Below are positions 23,257 to 35,537 of a stretch of DNA of 64,000 bases, piece by piece. The stretch spans positions 496,001 to 560,000 of the forward strand of contig JANVFP010000034.1 of the NCBI GenBank assembly GCA_027919835.1. The letters run 5' to 3'. The notes beneath the pieces were generated by a model. The model was not told the DNA's origin and searched no databases. It worked only from the letters and a program-made list of their open reading frames with translations. This DNA comes from Lentinula raphanica (lineage: Eukaryota > Basidiomycota > Agaricomycetes > Agaricales > Omphalotaceae). The translations under genes and the position numbers were made by a program. Numbering within the stretch: the first letter of the stretch is position 1; each line of letters starts with the position of its first letter.

Positions 23257-26200
23257 AGTTTCGAGAATTTGAAACGGAAAGAAGGATTCCCTGAGAAGTT
23301 AGACGGTAGAGGGATGCTCTTGAGCAGCCCGTAAGGGACATTCTCAGTGATGCAGTCTTCTGTCTTCAGCAGTGAGCACTGGGAGGTCGTTCTCGAGCCT
23401 TCACAGACGCCGCGGTAACCGTAGTAGTGGTACTAGTAGGAAAAGGTGATGTGACACCTCGATCACGTGTACTGAGTCCCGGGAAAGTCGGACCGACTCA
23501 ACTTCGAATGTTTTTCTTCTCTGATCTACCTTGAATTCTGAGCATATCTTGAGCTTCATTAGAGCTCAGAGAGCCAATTCCACAATGCTTTGAACTCCTG
23601 CTCTTATGGTGTCATGGCTTCATCAGGTTTCATCATATTCAAACCATTGTCCAGAACTTTTATCGCCAACAACCTTTCTACCAATTCGAGTCGCGTGGAA
23701 TCTGCGCGCTGGATCATGATAGAAGTCAGTGCATTTTTCTATTTTTATTGTTCTTCATACATATGCTTAATCTATCCTGAGATATTTACTGGTCGGCGAC
23801 ATGTGTAGCTGTGCGAGGGGGCCAACTCAGGCCGACTCCCGAGAAACTGCGCATCGTCTTCAGGGCATCGAGTGAACATGGCCAGCAAGGCCATCTCCGA
23901 AAGTCAACTGCTTTATCTCGGTCGATTTGAGTCGAACAATGAAAGGTACGCGAGTATGATTTGTCGAGGAAATCTCCGTCTGTGCCAGGACATTGAAGTC
24001 TTAATCTAATCTGCCACTGTTCGACAAAGTTTCATTCTATGGGTGAGCTTGATCTCGAGCCGTATGATGATGTACAAGACTTGGCATTGACCGGAGGGCC
24101 CCCCTGAAGGAAATGTGCTTGTTTCTGGAGATTCGAACCGAAGGGGGAAACTCAAACATCACTCATCAGTGATCACCCCGTTTTCTTGCTTGCATTGTTC
24201 GATGACGATATTACATCTATTCCGACAAGAAAAGGGCGACTCAAGACTCACCCCAGAATACAACCTGTACAGCAGCCAGCTCCATTACAATGCTTGTCAT
24301 TTCTAACGCATATGTGTCGCTTTACAACGAGGGCAATAATCATCTTCATGGAATTGGAGATACGGACCGGTCAAACAATCGATGTGTCGCCCACGAGGTC
24401 ATCGTGTCAAAGGTTATGCATGTCCTGTGCAAACGATATCGATATCGACTACCCTAAAAATCAAGACAATAACTGAATTTCTGGCATGTGCTCATCGTGT
24501 TACATCTGGACGTTGCAGTAACTAATGCTCACAGTCATTCACGCGACAGGTGAATACAGGGTTTTGCTATTTGATACTAGTTCTACAGGCTGCTAGACTA
24601 GACTAGACTTGGGTGAAAAGGGTTGAAAACACAATCTCGACATTTGTGCTATCGAGTCTCAAGACATGGCAGGCGCTTCGAAGAATTGAATATTTTTCGC
24701 AACTTTTAACGGGCAAAACACCGTTTTACGTTTTTTCACTATCAGAACTCACGAGCAGCAAGTATTAGCGGTACGAAATCTACACGCTGGACGCTGGTGT
24801 TTTTCCTCGTATCATTTTTTACCTCAGACTTGATTCCCTCATAATTGTTAAATGATATCCATTTGATTTCTAGGCTGCAAAGGGACTTTTACTCAGGGGA
24901 GAACATGACTTGTGATTGGCCAGGCGTCGCGAGAACCAATTGTAACGCTAGTGTCAGTTTCTCTTCGCGCACTAGACACATCCCTCGGATTAGCCATCTT
25001 TCACATTTGTTGGGTTCTTGGGGGACAGAGCTAATCCGACGAGCGACAAAGTGCTTTGCCCCAAGACTCAAGTAAACGCCAGAGGTGAGAAAACGGAGGA
25101 ATCCTGATCAACGCCAATCTCATGGACAGAAACTACTCTAGAAACACTGGTACTGTGTCTGAAGCAGTCGAAGAAGAATCATGAAAAAAACACAGACTTC
25201 GCGAAAAGACAGGCAAACCCGCGGACTGATACCAGCCTCTAATTTCTGAGTTTGGATTTTGGTCTGGGGTTGTAAAATGAGGGTGAATAGTAAGTACTAG
25301 AACGAGGAACGAGGGTAGCTACTAGTGCCAGTCCCATGAGCGCGTCCCGTTCCTCGCGGCATTCTCGTTGTCGTCGACTAGTTTGTTGGAAAGGGGCCGA
25401 TGAGTCAAATGACCGTGGTCAGTACTTCATCGGTGGGCGGTTGTGGACTGCTGTGGAGGGAATAAAAGGCTGGAATCTCTACACCTGAGCACTGGGCAGG
25501 ATGCTCTGAAGGTCCAATACGCATTCATCGGGAAGATTCATACCGACGGTAACATGATATTTTTGGGATATAAAATCCGCCAGTGCTTATAACTTTTGAG
25601 TAGTGTGAGTGAATTCGGGATGGAAGTGGCATACGGTCCGACGACGGAGAGGATACGAGAGGGTTTTACCGTCTTGAAATTGAAGCGGGTGAGAGAGGAC
25701 ATGGGACAGGTAGTATTAATATTAAACGTTGAGACTTTCTCGTCCTTGGAGTTCGATGGGTTCGATTGGCACCAGACCACTCTTTATCAGATTCATAGCT
25801 TACCACCTGCTGCGAATCGATCCCAAGACTCGTTCCAGTTGCCTTCGGTATCCTAAAACTTGTAAAAGTCAATCAAAAATGACGAAGTTCTCCGTCATCG
25901 GGGGTTCGTTCATTTTAGGCTTTCGTGAACCAGAAGGAGGGACCTTCATGTTACCATTCAACTGTACGGCCCTGGTGTATCATATTCATGCATGATGCGT
26001 GGTCGAAAAGACTCCCGTTGCACGTTTCAGCTGTTGCCCGTTGTTGCGAGGAATACACTCGAATATATCTTGAATATATCCAAGATCTATCATGCAGTGT
26101 TTTTGAATGTAGATGTGCGGTAATTGCTGCTACACCAGGTCTCCTGCCAATCTTCTGCTGTCTCCTGGGCAAAGCTCATGTATTGCTTCGCCGCCGGCTT

Positions 26201-26619
26201 TACTGTTGTTGAAAACTCCACAGGGGCTAAATGGACGCCAACGCTTTGCAGTTCTTTCAGTGAAGATGAACCAAGTCAAAACGGAAAATAAAACGTGCTA
26301 TAGTGATACGTTGTGTAATATGGTAGTAGAATGCTTGCAGAAATCTATATGTAAATTGTATGTAGTGAGAGAGATAATGCTTTGTGCCTATGTAAACCCA
26401 GAATGAATGATGCATGTGCAAGAAACAGTGATAGCGAACGAGAGCGAAGTAGGGAGCAAAAGACATGGTGAAGAAGAGCTGAAGAACTAGCTAGACTGGC
26501 TAGCGTGTAAAAGCCTAGCAAGTGGAAACTGTTCTACAAAGTCCCACAAGAAGAGATGATGATGATGTCTATGATAGAGGTAGCACCGGAGGTCAAAAGA
26601 GAGGAAGAACAAGAAACGT
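23257..26619. other. Gene-poor stretch, no confident gene
   Basis: Over 3.3 kb holds only short, conflicting open frames. A plus-strand frame from 23590 can be joined over a GTCAGT...TGTAG gap to a further open stretch to about 24006, but has no recognisable family. A 30-residue minus-strand stretch at 24303-24395 resembles the end of a zinc-binding finger. A minus-strand exon-like stretch at 26090-26229 reads KPAAKQYMSFAQETAEDWQE. None can be built into a supported gene. No transposase or reverse transcriptase motifs and no obvious terminal repeats were seen. A short CTAGA-type microrepeat lies near 24595. Confidence 0.5.
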
Positions 26620-27069
26620 TCATTTTTTTTGCTGCAAACATTCATGAGGATGTCGTGTCGTGTTTGATCCTATCCTTAGCACTCACCGGTTTACGCATCA
26701 TTAATGTGGCGTTGTCGCTACTTGGCGATGAATGCTAAAAAGCGGCGAAGTCAGAAAGGGACACACTACAGCGACAACGAAAGAGAACGTACCGATAATG
26801 CGTATGGAGACAGAGGAGTATTAGAGCTTTGAGTTTGGCTCTTTTTGTCAAGTGCTTTTTGTAGCTAACAAAGGAGAATTATCGGTTAATACAAACACGA
26901 GTTACAATGTAGTAGGAAGACGCACCTTGGCCTGGCTCTGGCTCTCTTGCGCATAGTTGGTGTACATATTAGCATGTAACGGGATGTTTGACATGCTTGT
27001 CGCGTTAGGGAGCATGTTCAAAGAGCTCGAAAGGCTGGGATATGCAACGATGGGTTTGGTGTTCATCAT
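26620..27069 (-). CDS. Small hypothetical protein, multi-exon
   Basis: The start at 27069 gives MMNTKPIVAYPSLSSSLNML and a Ser/Asn/Met-rich stretch ending YAQESQSQAK. A GTGCGT...TTGTTAG intron leads to LQKALDKKSQTQSSNTPLSP, and a GTACGT...TTTTTAG intron leads to HSSPSSDNATLMMRKP. The last codons depend on whether a final GTGAGT...TTTGCAG intron is removed (stop at 26620) or kept (stop at 26642). About 90 residues, polar and low-complexity, with no domain I recognise. Three consistent splice junctions and a TATATATC element at 27224-27231 upstream favour a real gene. It may be conserved only within close relatives. Confidence 0.45.
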
Positions 27070-30000
27070 GAATGATTTTGTGAAATGCCCAAAAGATGTA
27101 GTGAGGACGGATACGAGTGATTATAGGATAGGAAATAGATGAGCGGATGAAGAGAGTAGTGGGCAGTGAGAGAGCGATGAAAAGCTCTGGTGAAGGGTAA
27201 GGAAACGAGAAATTCGCGCTTAGATATATATTCTCCGATCGGCAAAAGCGCGTGACTTTACTGAATCACCATTTTTTTTTTCAGAACCCTCGCAGCTTGA
27301 GGCGATACTTTTCAGATCGGTTTGCCAAAAGGTTCGTGTGGTCCATTAACTTCCATTAACAGCGACCATGATCTTCACACGAATGCACTGGTCGTAATGT
27401 AACCCGGATACGATAAGCCTTTGCAGATTCTACATTCAGACACATGGCCAACGCTAGATCCTTTCCCAGTCCATACAATCCAGCGGTACTTTCCGGGTTA
27501 ATGCATGGACCAAAAGGGAAGAATAGGATCTTTCCCTTTCTGCCTCGAGGTTGATTTGGGTTATCTTCAGGCACTCTCATACCCGTCGTGGAATTTTGGG
27601 GTGTTCATTTGAGGCAGCCATCCCCCGCATCCAAGGTCTTGACTCTACCTTCCGGTGAGCGTAATTCCCCTTCATTTTTACTCACATTCTTGAGAACACC
27701 CAAGGAATGCCGCTTTGGTTACTCTCCTACTCGAGTTGAACGCTGCACTACGTATGGTTTCGCTTCGTTTCTTGACGCAAGATCATAGCTGCCAAACATG
27801 CTACACTGTTCTCTAATCGAGTCATCTCGATTATGAACAGGATTTCATTCATCCTAACCCGCACTATCATCACTAGCATCATACTAGGATCTGAATACTG
27901 AGCTGAAAGTACTGGCGGGGATTTCCTTATTTCCTCGAAATTTCGACGGATGAATTTCTCATCCATTGCTGTCATCATCTGACGAAATTTCATGACTCCC
28001 AGCTTGAGACGTTGACATACGCTTTCAGATTTTCATGGGTACACGTGTGCGCTGGGGATGTTCAATCCCTCTCCGAGGCCATTTTGCATTACTAGATACA
28101 TGTCAGTCTGAATGTGTTGTATGTTCAAGTTCGTCTTTGGATCAAGATTGGCCACTGAACTTTCAGCTTCAGCACTACCCGCCAATGGAACTCCCATAAG
28201 TAGCAACTGTCATCTTGGACCGCCCTCTTTTCGGACTCTGTATAAAATATTTGAACATACAGGATTCCGATCAGATTCACAGAATCGTAGTCCTGGGTAA
28301 GTGTTCAGACCTAACACTACATGTTTTCCGCGGAAGGGCTCTATGTACAGAATATGGTCATGACAGTCCCATTACAATCCTCGCTGAATCATTAAACGAT
28401 CCCCATTCCGAGACACTAATGCACGCTTGAGCTTTCGGAAGGATTAAACCTCTTCTAGTCAGCTAGTCTCATGTTTGGAAGTACTTGGGAATGCTGGAGG
28501 CAGTATAGCAGTTCTCCTGCCTCACACGCACAACGTTTCGCGGTAGTAGCACTTCATAGGACAAAGTAGGATGCGCAGCTCAATGTCTCTTTCGAGTACG
28601 AGTCATCCATCGCAAAGTTCGTGACTCGTCCACCAATCCTTCCCTTAGAATCATACGCCGGAGCCGGTTGAGGAAGAGTTTCTATCTTGAGTTTGAGAAG
28701 ATCCGACCGTATGTTGTTCACGAGTAACATGATCATGAACACTTTCACCACCACTCAGGCTGTCCTTCCTGTGGCATTCCCGAGCTACTCTGCTTTCGCC
28801 GGTCTTACGGAAGAGTCAATCGATGCTGAAGTCCTCGAGTCTTGAGTACCGCCATATTTGTGGTCCTCGGAATTTGAAAGGCATTTTGGGCTCTTCGGTG
28901 TACAGTATGAATATGTATTATTATCAGTTCAGACAAACAAACCACTCACCAGATATTGCATGGTTTTTGAGAGATGCCGATGATTGATGCATCTTCTGTT
29001 CTTCTTGTATCCTTCTTTTCTTCCAGATTCCAGTCCACTGCTAGTACTGAGGCAAAGATAGTCCTTGCTCTTGCTATAAATCATAAATAGATACGTAAAT
29101 CGATATATGTGCCGTCGTGTACTTTTGAGCACTCCGGATATATTAGATAGCCCATTCGGTAGGGCACACATCAGATATAGCCGTTGAGCATTCCTTGGAT
29201 CGGCTATCGTTCATGGACACAAACGGCTTTCAAAATAAGTGAACTTACTGCAGATGGTCTAGGGGATGGATTCCTTGTAAATCCACAGCCGGTCGCATCC
29301 TCCCAGTTCGAAAACCATTCAACAATGGCAATAATGGCGGCGGTTAGATATCAAGCTGGTTCGCAAGGCAGGCAATCTCTTCGCGTTCCCCCAATCAAAG
29401 TTGCCCCTCAACCAGATCCGTTAGAGTCGCAGTAACTTCACTTATGTGTTGAGCCGATGCACTGGTTCGTTATTATCACGTTCGCTGGTCCAGAACGAAT
29501 TAATGATAGTAGTTATCGGGAGGTTCGATTTCAAAAATGTATTTTCAGTCCAAGTCGAGAGCGCCCTTCACCTGAGGCAGGCGGTCCTGAAGCTCTGGAC
29601 CGCGACTGTTTTCAACGAGAACATTCAATTTTTACAGCTCAGTGAAGGTGAAGATAGCAGAAGCCATAACCACTGCGGTCTTCGTGTAAAAGTGTACGGA
29701 AAAGTTCTTGAGAGCTTCTGCCCTATCTTGAGCAAGAAAAGAGGTGACTGAACTCAGACTGGAGGGGGGGACAAAGTAGTAAGGGAAAATGGAAGGAGGA
29801 TCTGGACAACTTCATTCAAACGTTTGTAGAATACTGCAAGCACTAACCAACCACCAAGTCCACCGGTCGACCAATATGGCTTCCCGTTGGGCGTATTAGT
29901 TTAGTTTATGCGGGAGAAGATGGAGTTCACAGCCTGGATGAGCTTTGATGTAGCATTTCGCCCATCAGCGTCATTGAACGCACCGGGTAGCCTAGCATGA

Positions 30001-33000
30001 ATGCATGATACTGATTGAAGATAGAAAATCTCCAGTAAGACAATCCACGTTCAACGATGAACGTTTCTCCAGTGTAAATACTAAAAACCTGCATTTTCCT
30101 TTGAAACGCAAATAAGATGATGCTAAAACAGAAAGGGGGTAGGAAGTAGTAGTAGTAGTGGTAATATGACAATCTTCCATTCAACCTATAGGTTCAAAAC
30201 GTGCAGGCAGACAACTTCAACGACCCCATAGTTTAAAAGTTTCGTACATACGTACAGTGCAAGAATTTCATAAGGCCCATATCGAATCAGTCTGGTCCTG
30301 AGGAAGAGCCCTCAGCCAACGCTAAATCTTCTGGGTTGTTTTGGCAAGGGCATCGAAATGCTTTGAGGGAGGGCACGCTGCATCACCAAGTTTATCGGAC
30401 AGAGAATCAGTGGTCAATGTGGGTGCATTCAAAGTCTCTTCCTTGAGCTCGCTTCTAGAGATACATGATCCTTGAACTGCAAGGACAGTCAACAAACAAT
30501 TTCGGGAAAGACCGATGATGCCTGTACGAAAGCCGAATCAATTCATGGAGAAAGGAGAAGACGCCACAGCGTATCTCGCACAGGATAAGTCCCGCAGGGA
30601 GAGTACTATCAATCAACTACTTGATCATCGGGCTCTGGTCGTAGCGACTCAGGAGTCTGGAATAATCCCTTCCCGTAGATGACTGATGTCGATATAGAGC
30701 CTGTAGAGGGGTAAATGTGTACGGTAACTAGGTCAGGTAATAGCTGTGAGCAATGAAATCCTCGTGTCAGAGCGGTACTTTGGATCCAACCATTTCCGAC
30801 GTTGTGTGAACCTTGTGACGTTCGAACTGAGCTCCTTTCGAGACGCCTTGGCTAGTTCTTCTATACATGTTACATCTCTGGTCAGAAGGATTCGAGCGGA
30901 GATCATTCCAGGTCTTCAATCTCCTAATGCAGCATGGCGGTGAAGCTTATACAGCGAGTCTAGGTGACCGAGAGACAAGGAACATGAGAGTGATAACAAC
31001 GAATGAGATCTGACCATAAGCTGAAGGAGATATCAGGAAGATATCAGGACTAGAGATGAAGTGACGATTCAGGGGATAATGAAACATTACCATTTGATAC
31101 TTAGCTCGCGTCTATAGATATAATGAAGACAGATGACAGAGGGAAAGCGGGGTATGTATGTGGATCTGGTCTATCGTTCCACAGTCGAGCTTGAATGGTC
31201 ATGCAGGAGCCTGGGTGACACAGATCTAAATTTGGGGGAAGTTGTGGATATCGCTCTGTATACGGTGTCTCCAAGTTCAGAATGGGGATATTTAAAACTC
31301 TGTTACTCACCATACCGTCTCGTGAGCTGCATGATAGCGTTAGCGCGAAGGTCATTGGATATGTCATCAACAGTGGTGAGGAGGGTTTTCGGTCCGTTTT
31401 GAATCAGAGGAAGTTTGAAGGCTTTTCTTGCAACTTTTCAGTGAAGAGCCCGAAGCTCCTAAGTTGTAGTGCCCCGGTAAAGTGATGAAGTGAACCCGAA
31501 CCAGACAACCAACATCACTATACCGAATCAGATATAGTCTTGAGTCAAAGGCCGTTTCAAGATTGCAGAAGCAACCGTGTGTAGAAAACGTCTGTCCCTT
31601 TCAGATTTTCTCGAGGAACGTCATTGAGCGTTGGAGTCCGTCGACACGGGAGAAGATCAAGAAGAGTTTTCCCGATCCTGCGTGCAAGGCGATTCTTGAA
31701 TACTTTGTGAAGTTCGTGAATCGTCAGTGTCAAAGGAAACAAGCGAGCTCGGTAACTGAAAATCGAGATGAGGAGATTGAACTAAATGCGATGAAGAGGG
31801 GTGGATGATTCTAAGTTCAGTACCAATTCAATCTGCACACGACGCACAGGATGTAATGTACAATGAGGGAGAAAACGATGACTTCGCAAGAATACTTTGA
31901 AAACTTGCGATGACGCGAAGGGTGAAAATCACATCAAAACAAGTCGAGCGGAGAATGAGAAACGACGAAGTTACTGAACGTGATCACTTCTTGTTATTGG
32001 GCAGACCCGGTGGACAGTGCAGGTATCTCACCCAAAGGGGCTGTATGACCAAATAGTGGGGCACTGAGAATAATTCGAGAAGAAGCCCGCAAGTGGCAGA
32101 ATGAACGTGTAACCAGAGAAGCAATGGAAGAGGGTGAGAATGAACGAGTTGGGAAGATGAATCGCTAGGACGTATTGATTTTTGAAAGTGATGAGAACTT
32201 GCAGGAGCAAGTGAGTACAAACGTCGAACGGAAGGATTCACCAGTTCATATTGAACTCACAATGAAACTTGAACCAATTCGACGTTCTATTCGCAAGACC
32301 ACAGAATCATCGTAATATTTACACGTGCCAGACGTATTCCCGTAGACACGTAGTGGAGCTGAAGGAAGTGAGGAAATTAGGAGAAGAAACTAAAGGCGGA
32401 GGAAAGGACCGAAGGATGGATCAGAAAGAAGGCAAAGGTAAAAGTAATCTATCTCATGCTCACTTGGCAAACCGTTACAGATCGTCCGGTTTGAAGCACT
32501 CTCTTTGTTGCGCAAACCTTGCCCTTAACTTTAGCGATTAGAGGTTGTGATAGCTTTGCAACAAACGGAACAATGATCAGAGGAATTCTAACATGCTCAA
32601 GAAAAATAAAAGATCGGGTACATGACCAGAACACGTACTTTGATAAAAGACTCGAGAGAACGTAGTCTACCTTTCGATCAGTAGAGTTCGAAGAAATGCT
32701 CAGATATCCAGCCACGTTCATTTCGCTTGACGTGAGTTTTAGCCTTTGTTCCAAGAACAAGGAACATGCTTTGCATACTTATGAGGATGCATTAGACGGC
32801 CCACGCGAAATCTTCATATTGTCAGACTGAGAACCGATCGACAGCACCTCACAAGAAGGTTAGAGTCGAAGATATGTACTCTGCAGAGCAATAACACTGC
32901 GGTAGTGAATCATCAGTATTCCAACCTCGGAGTGGTGAGATCTTACTTTGATTGCAGATATACTTTCTATAATCACGTTTCACTAATATCATTCAACGAG

Positions 33001-33573
33001 GAGATCAATCATGAACCCAGGACGCAATCGTGAACATGCACTCACATAGAATAACACCTTCAATCCAGCAAAGCGAGACGCGACCTCACCCTCTACGTTT
33101 CGCATGCGCGACCATGCTCTCTTTCTCGCTGAGTGCCTCTGCCACTCCAGATAATGTTTTCGGTCATCTAGCAGACAATGATTCTCCGGCCTTGATTTGT
33201 AAATAGACAGGTTTGGCAAGATAGAGTTAAAACAGTGAACCACGAGAGGGTTGGACTGAAGCTTAGAATGCGCATTGTGTAGTTCTAGATGTTGTCGGTC
33301 AAATATCAGCGATGAATTTGCATTGCTTGCCTCTGTGAGTGGGTACAAAACTCTCTGTGGCAGACTCGACGATGGAAGTTAGAAGAGAACATTGATTAGC
33401 GCTTGAAAAATGGCTAAGCGCCCAATCTAATCATAGCTCTTCAACGTTGTCAACAACATGCTCTTTTGTCTTGCTAAGACCACGAGGCATCGTTGCTTCA
33501 CCCAGTGCCACCAAGTCAACGAGCAAGAGGATCTTCTTGTGCTTCTACAACCTGTATCTCAGACAACAAGATT
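27070..33573. other. Large gene-poor stretch with scattered exon-like pieces
   Basis: Six and a half kilobases without a recognisable family. Suggestive but unproven pieces are listed here. On plus, 27600-27810 contains a GTGAGC...CCCAAG intron joining a frame that ends QDHSCQTCYTVL; 31563-31808 has a frame ending in a charged tail. On minus, 29901-29990 ends LIQAVNSIFSRIN; 30300-30477 reads LTTDSLSDKLGDAACPPSK; 31270-31420 reads NDLRANAIMQLTRRYE with a good GTGAGT donor; 32480-32640 contains PLIAKVKGKVCATKRVLQTG. Open stretches of this size also occur by chance, and both strands compete at 31.5 kb. No transposase, integrase or helicase motifs were seen. Long noncoding transcripts or decayed genes are possible. 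Confidence 0.45.
30348..31410 (-). CDS. Candidate decayed or unrecognised multi-exon gene
   Basis: Minus-strand open stretches follow one another in order. One reads LPLIQNGPKTLLTTVDDIS to QLTRRY, ending at a GTGAGT donor, with a TATACAG acceptor 54 nt on. The next reads RYPQLPPNLDLCHPGSCMTI. Then come a hydrophobic segment YGQISFVVITLMFLVSRSP, MISARILLTRDVTCIEELAK at 30906, and a terminal polar stretch ending DALAKTTQKI. The first junction keeps frame, but the later junctions could not all be made to agree in phase. This is therefore either a gene with structure I cannot resolve, a pseudogene, or chance. No family was recognised. Confidence 0.2.
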
Positions 33574-34811
33574 ATGCAAATATTGCCGTTGCTCTTCGTC
33601 TCATTGATCTCTGTTTTTTCCTCCTTGTCACTCGTCTCTGCTCATGGATATCTTGCCCAACTCATCATAAACGGTAAAGCATACCCAGGAAATGTTCCAG
33701 GCGCGACCCCAACTTCTAGCGTCATCCGCCAAGTGTCGGACATAAGTCCTGTCAAAGGCGCTACCAATCCCGATTTGAATTGCGGTTTAAGTGCCCAATT
33801 TGCTGCCGATGTAGCTGATGCAAATCCTGGAGATGCATTTCAGTTTGACTGGCGCGGTGGAGATGACCAGAATGTGAGTATCCTCGAAATCTGATTGTGG
33901 CTTCTCCTTTTTTGACAATGTTATACTACCTACCCCTTCCCCCCAACCAGTGGCCTCATAACACAGGACCTATGCTAACATACATGACATCCTGCGGCAG
34001 CTCTTCCTGCACGACATACAACTCATCTACTTCCAAATGGTTCAAGATCCAACAAGTTGCACGCATCAGCTCCGGAGGTCCGTGGGCTCAGGAAGCAGTC
34101 ATGGAAGGCTTCCCCGCTAATGTCACTTTGCCTTCGAAACTCGCACCCGGAAACTACCTGATCCGGCATGAAATATTGGGATTGCAAGGGGCTGTGTCTG
34201 TTGGAGGAGCAGAATTCTATCCAGCATGTTCGCAGCTCAAAGTCGGCGGAAGTCAGACGGGTGGTCCGACCGATGATGAGTTGGTCTTACTCCCTGGGGC
34301 GTATAGCGATACCGATCCTGGAATATATGATCCTAATGTGTGCTTGAATATTTTTGGTCCTACAAATTTTCCGTCCACGAGGTTGCTTATATTTCTTCCT
34401 TTGAACCAGGTGTACGACCCTTCAGCATCTTATACATTTCCTGGACCTCCAGTTGCGGCGTTTGCGGGAGGTGATGCATCAGGAACTTCGGTGTCCGGAG
34501 ATGCTTCAGCTTCTGTGTCTGCAGCTGGTTCATCTAGTACCGGTGCAACTGGTACAGGTTCTTCATCTTCAACCTCATGTTTCTCTTCGTCTGGCTGATA
34601 TGAACCCTTAGGTTCTTCCTCATCATCCAGCTCGCCGTCAAATGCCCAAAGTGTATGCAAGCTACAAAGAAAAACGACTTCGCTGACATCAGACGACAAC
34701 TCTGATTCGTCCTTGTTCATCACAAATTCAAAATCTCGGACTCATAAACGAAGACACACCATCTTAAGCGGCTTATTTCGAGATTTGGCTTTGGTCTATC
34801 GAGGATCCTAG
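33574..34811 (+). CDS. AA9 lytic polysaccharide monooxygenase, secreted
   Basis: Copper enzyme that oxidatively cleaves cellulose or related glucans. The signal peptide is residues 1-23 (MQILPLLFVSLISVFSS...VSA), cut just before HGYLAQLIINGKAYPG, which places the copper-ligand His at mature position 1. The second copper His lies in WPHNTGPMLTYM, and the axial Tyr in GGAEFYPACSQL. Introns are removed at DDQN/WPHNTG and DPN/VYDPSASYTFPGP. After the catalytic domain comes a Ser/Gly/Thr-rich linker. An in-frame TGA at 34596 lies inside a probable 54-nt intron (GTTCTT...CCCTTAG, with CTGAT branch site), after which the same frame runs to TAG at 34809-34811 with a basic tail SRTHKRRH. Without that intron the protein would stop at 34598. 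No CBM1 is present. Confidence 0.9.
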
Positions 34812-35537
34812 AGCTTGGATCTCTGCAGTGAAAATTGATTCACGTCCTCGGCTTTGGAAGGTCGATCATGGTCCGGTCCAATCTCAAACATCATTCATCA
34901 TCTTGAATGTTGGGCTTGTGTTGTCTTAATTTCGGATGATTTCAACGTACTATGTATTTATTAAACTCGTGTTGTATGTAAGGATAGTGTAGCAGGACGC
35001 CGCCTTATACTAAGGCCTTATCTATCCCCTTCGTATTGGAGGAATTGAAGGTCGAACTCGTGCTCAAAGAAGTCGCTGACAGAGATAAGTATTATCTTGA
35101 GAAATAGTATACCCGAACGTGAAGGCTTTCAGAAAAGCGGAGAACTCAAGTTGTTGGTTTTAATATGCACTTGCCTGAAGAGCAATGACACTGTCTTATC
35201 TAGGTCTGTCTAGTTTTTGGATAAGAAAACTTCTTTGAGTAGCTAGCTGTACTTACTCAATACGGAAAGACTCATGGGTACATTGAACAACTGAGAGAGA
35301 AAGAGAGAAAGGGAATTAGAATGAGCTCTCTGGATACATGAGCGTATAAGGTATACAGGTATAAGATAGTACGTGCTACATATTTTGTAGGTCCAGTAAA
35401 TACAAGTTCTATAACGATCCACGATTGTCATTGTCATATTAGTATACTGTGTTCCATATATCGAAAGAATGGTGCAAGTACGAGCAAGGAAGCATCTATT
35501 GATTGAAAAACGGTTTCGACTTGGTTCAAACAGTAGC
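34812..35537. other. Spacer between LPMO and P450 3' ends
   Basis: The 726-bp spacer lies between two convergent genes. A minus-strand open frame at 35243-35641 largely overlaps the P450 last intron and 3' end and is a shadow. No feature is supported. Confidence 0.55.

Noticed and set aside
24845..25075. 76-codon open frame on plus with a matching frame on minus
   Set aside because: Both strands are open over the same bases, with no splice signals, domain or promoter. This is best explained by base composition.
23257..33573. Transposon or mating-type locus in the gene-poor island
   Set aside because: No reverse transcriptase, transposase or helicase motifs were found, nor a recognisable pheromone receptor, homeodomain or CaaX pheromone precursor.
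34596..34598. Premature stop or pseudogene in the AA9 LPMO
   Set aside because: The TGA falls in the branch-site region of a plausible 54-nt intron, and the frame continues after it, so the gene is best read as intact.
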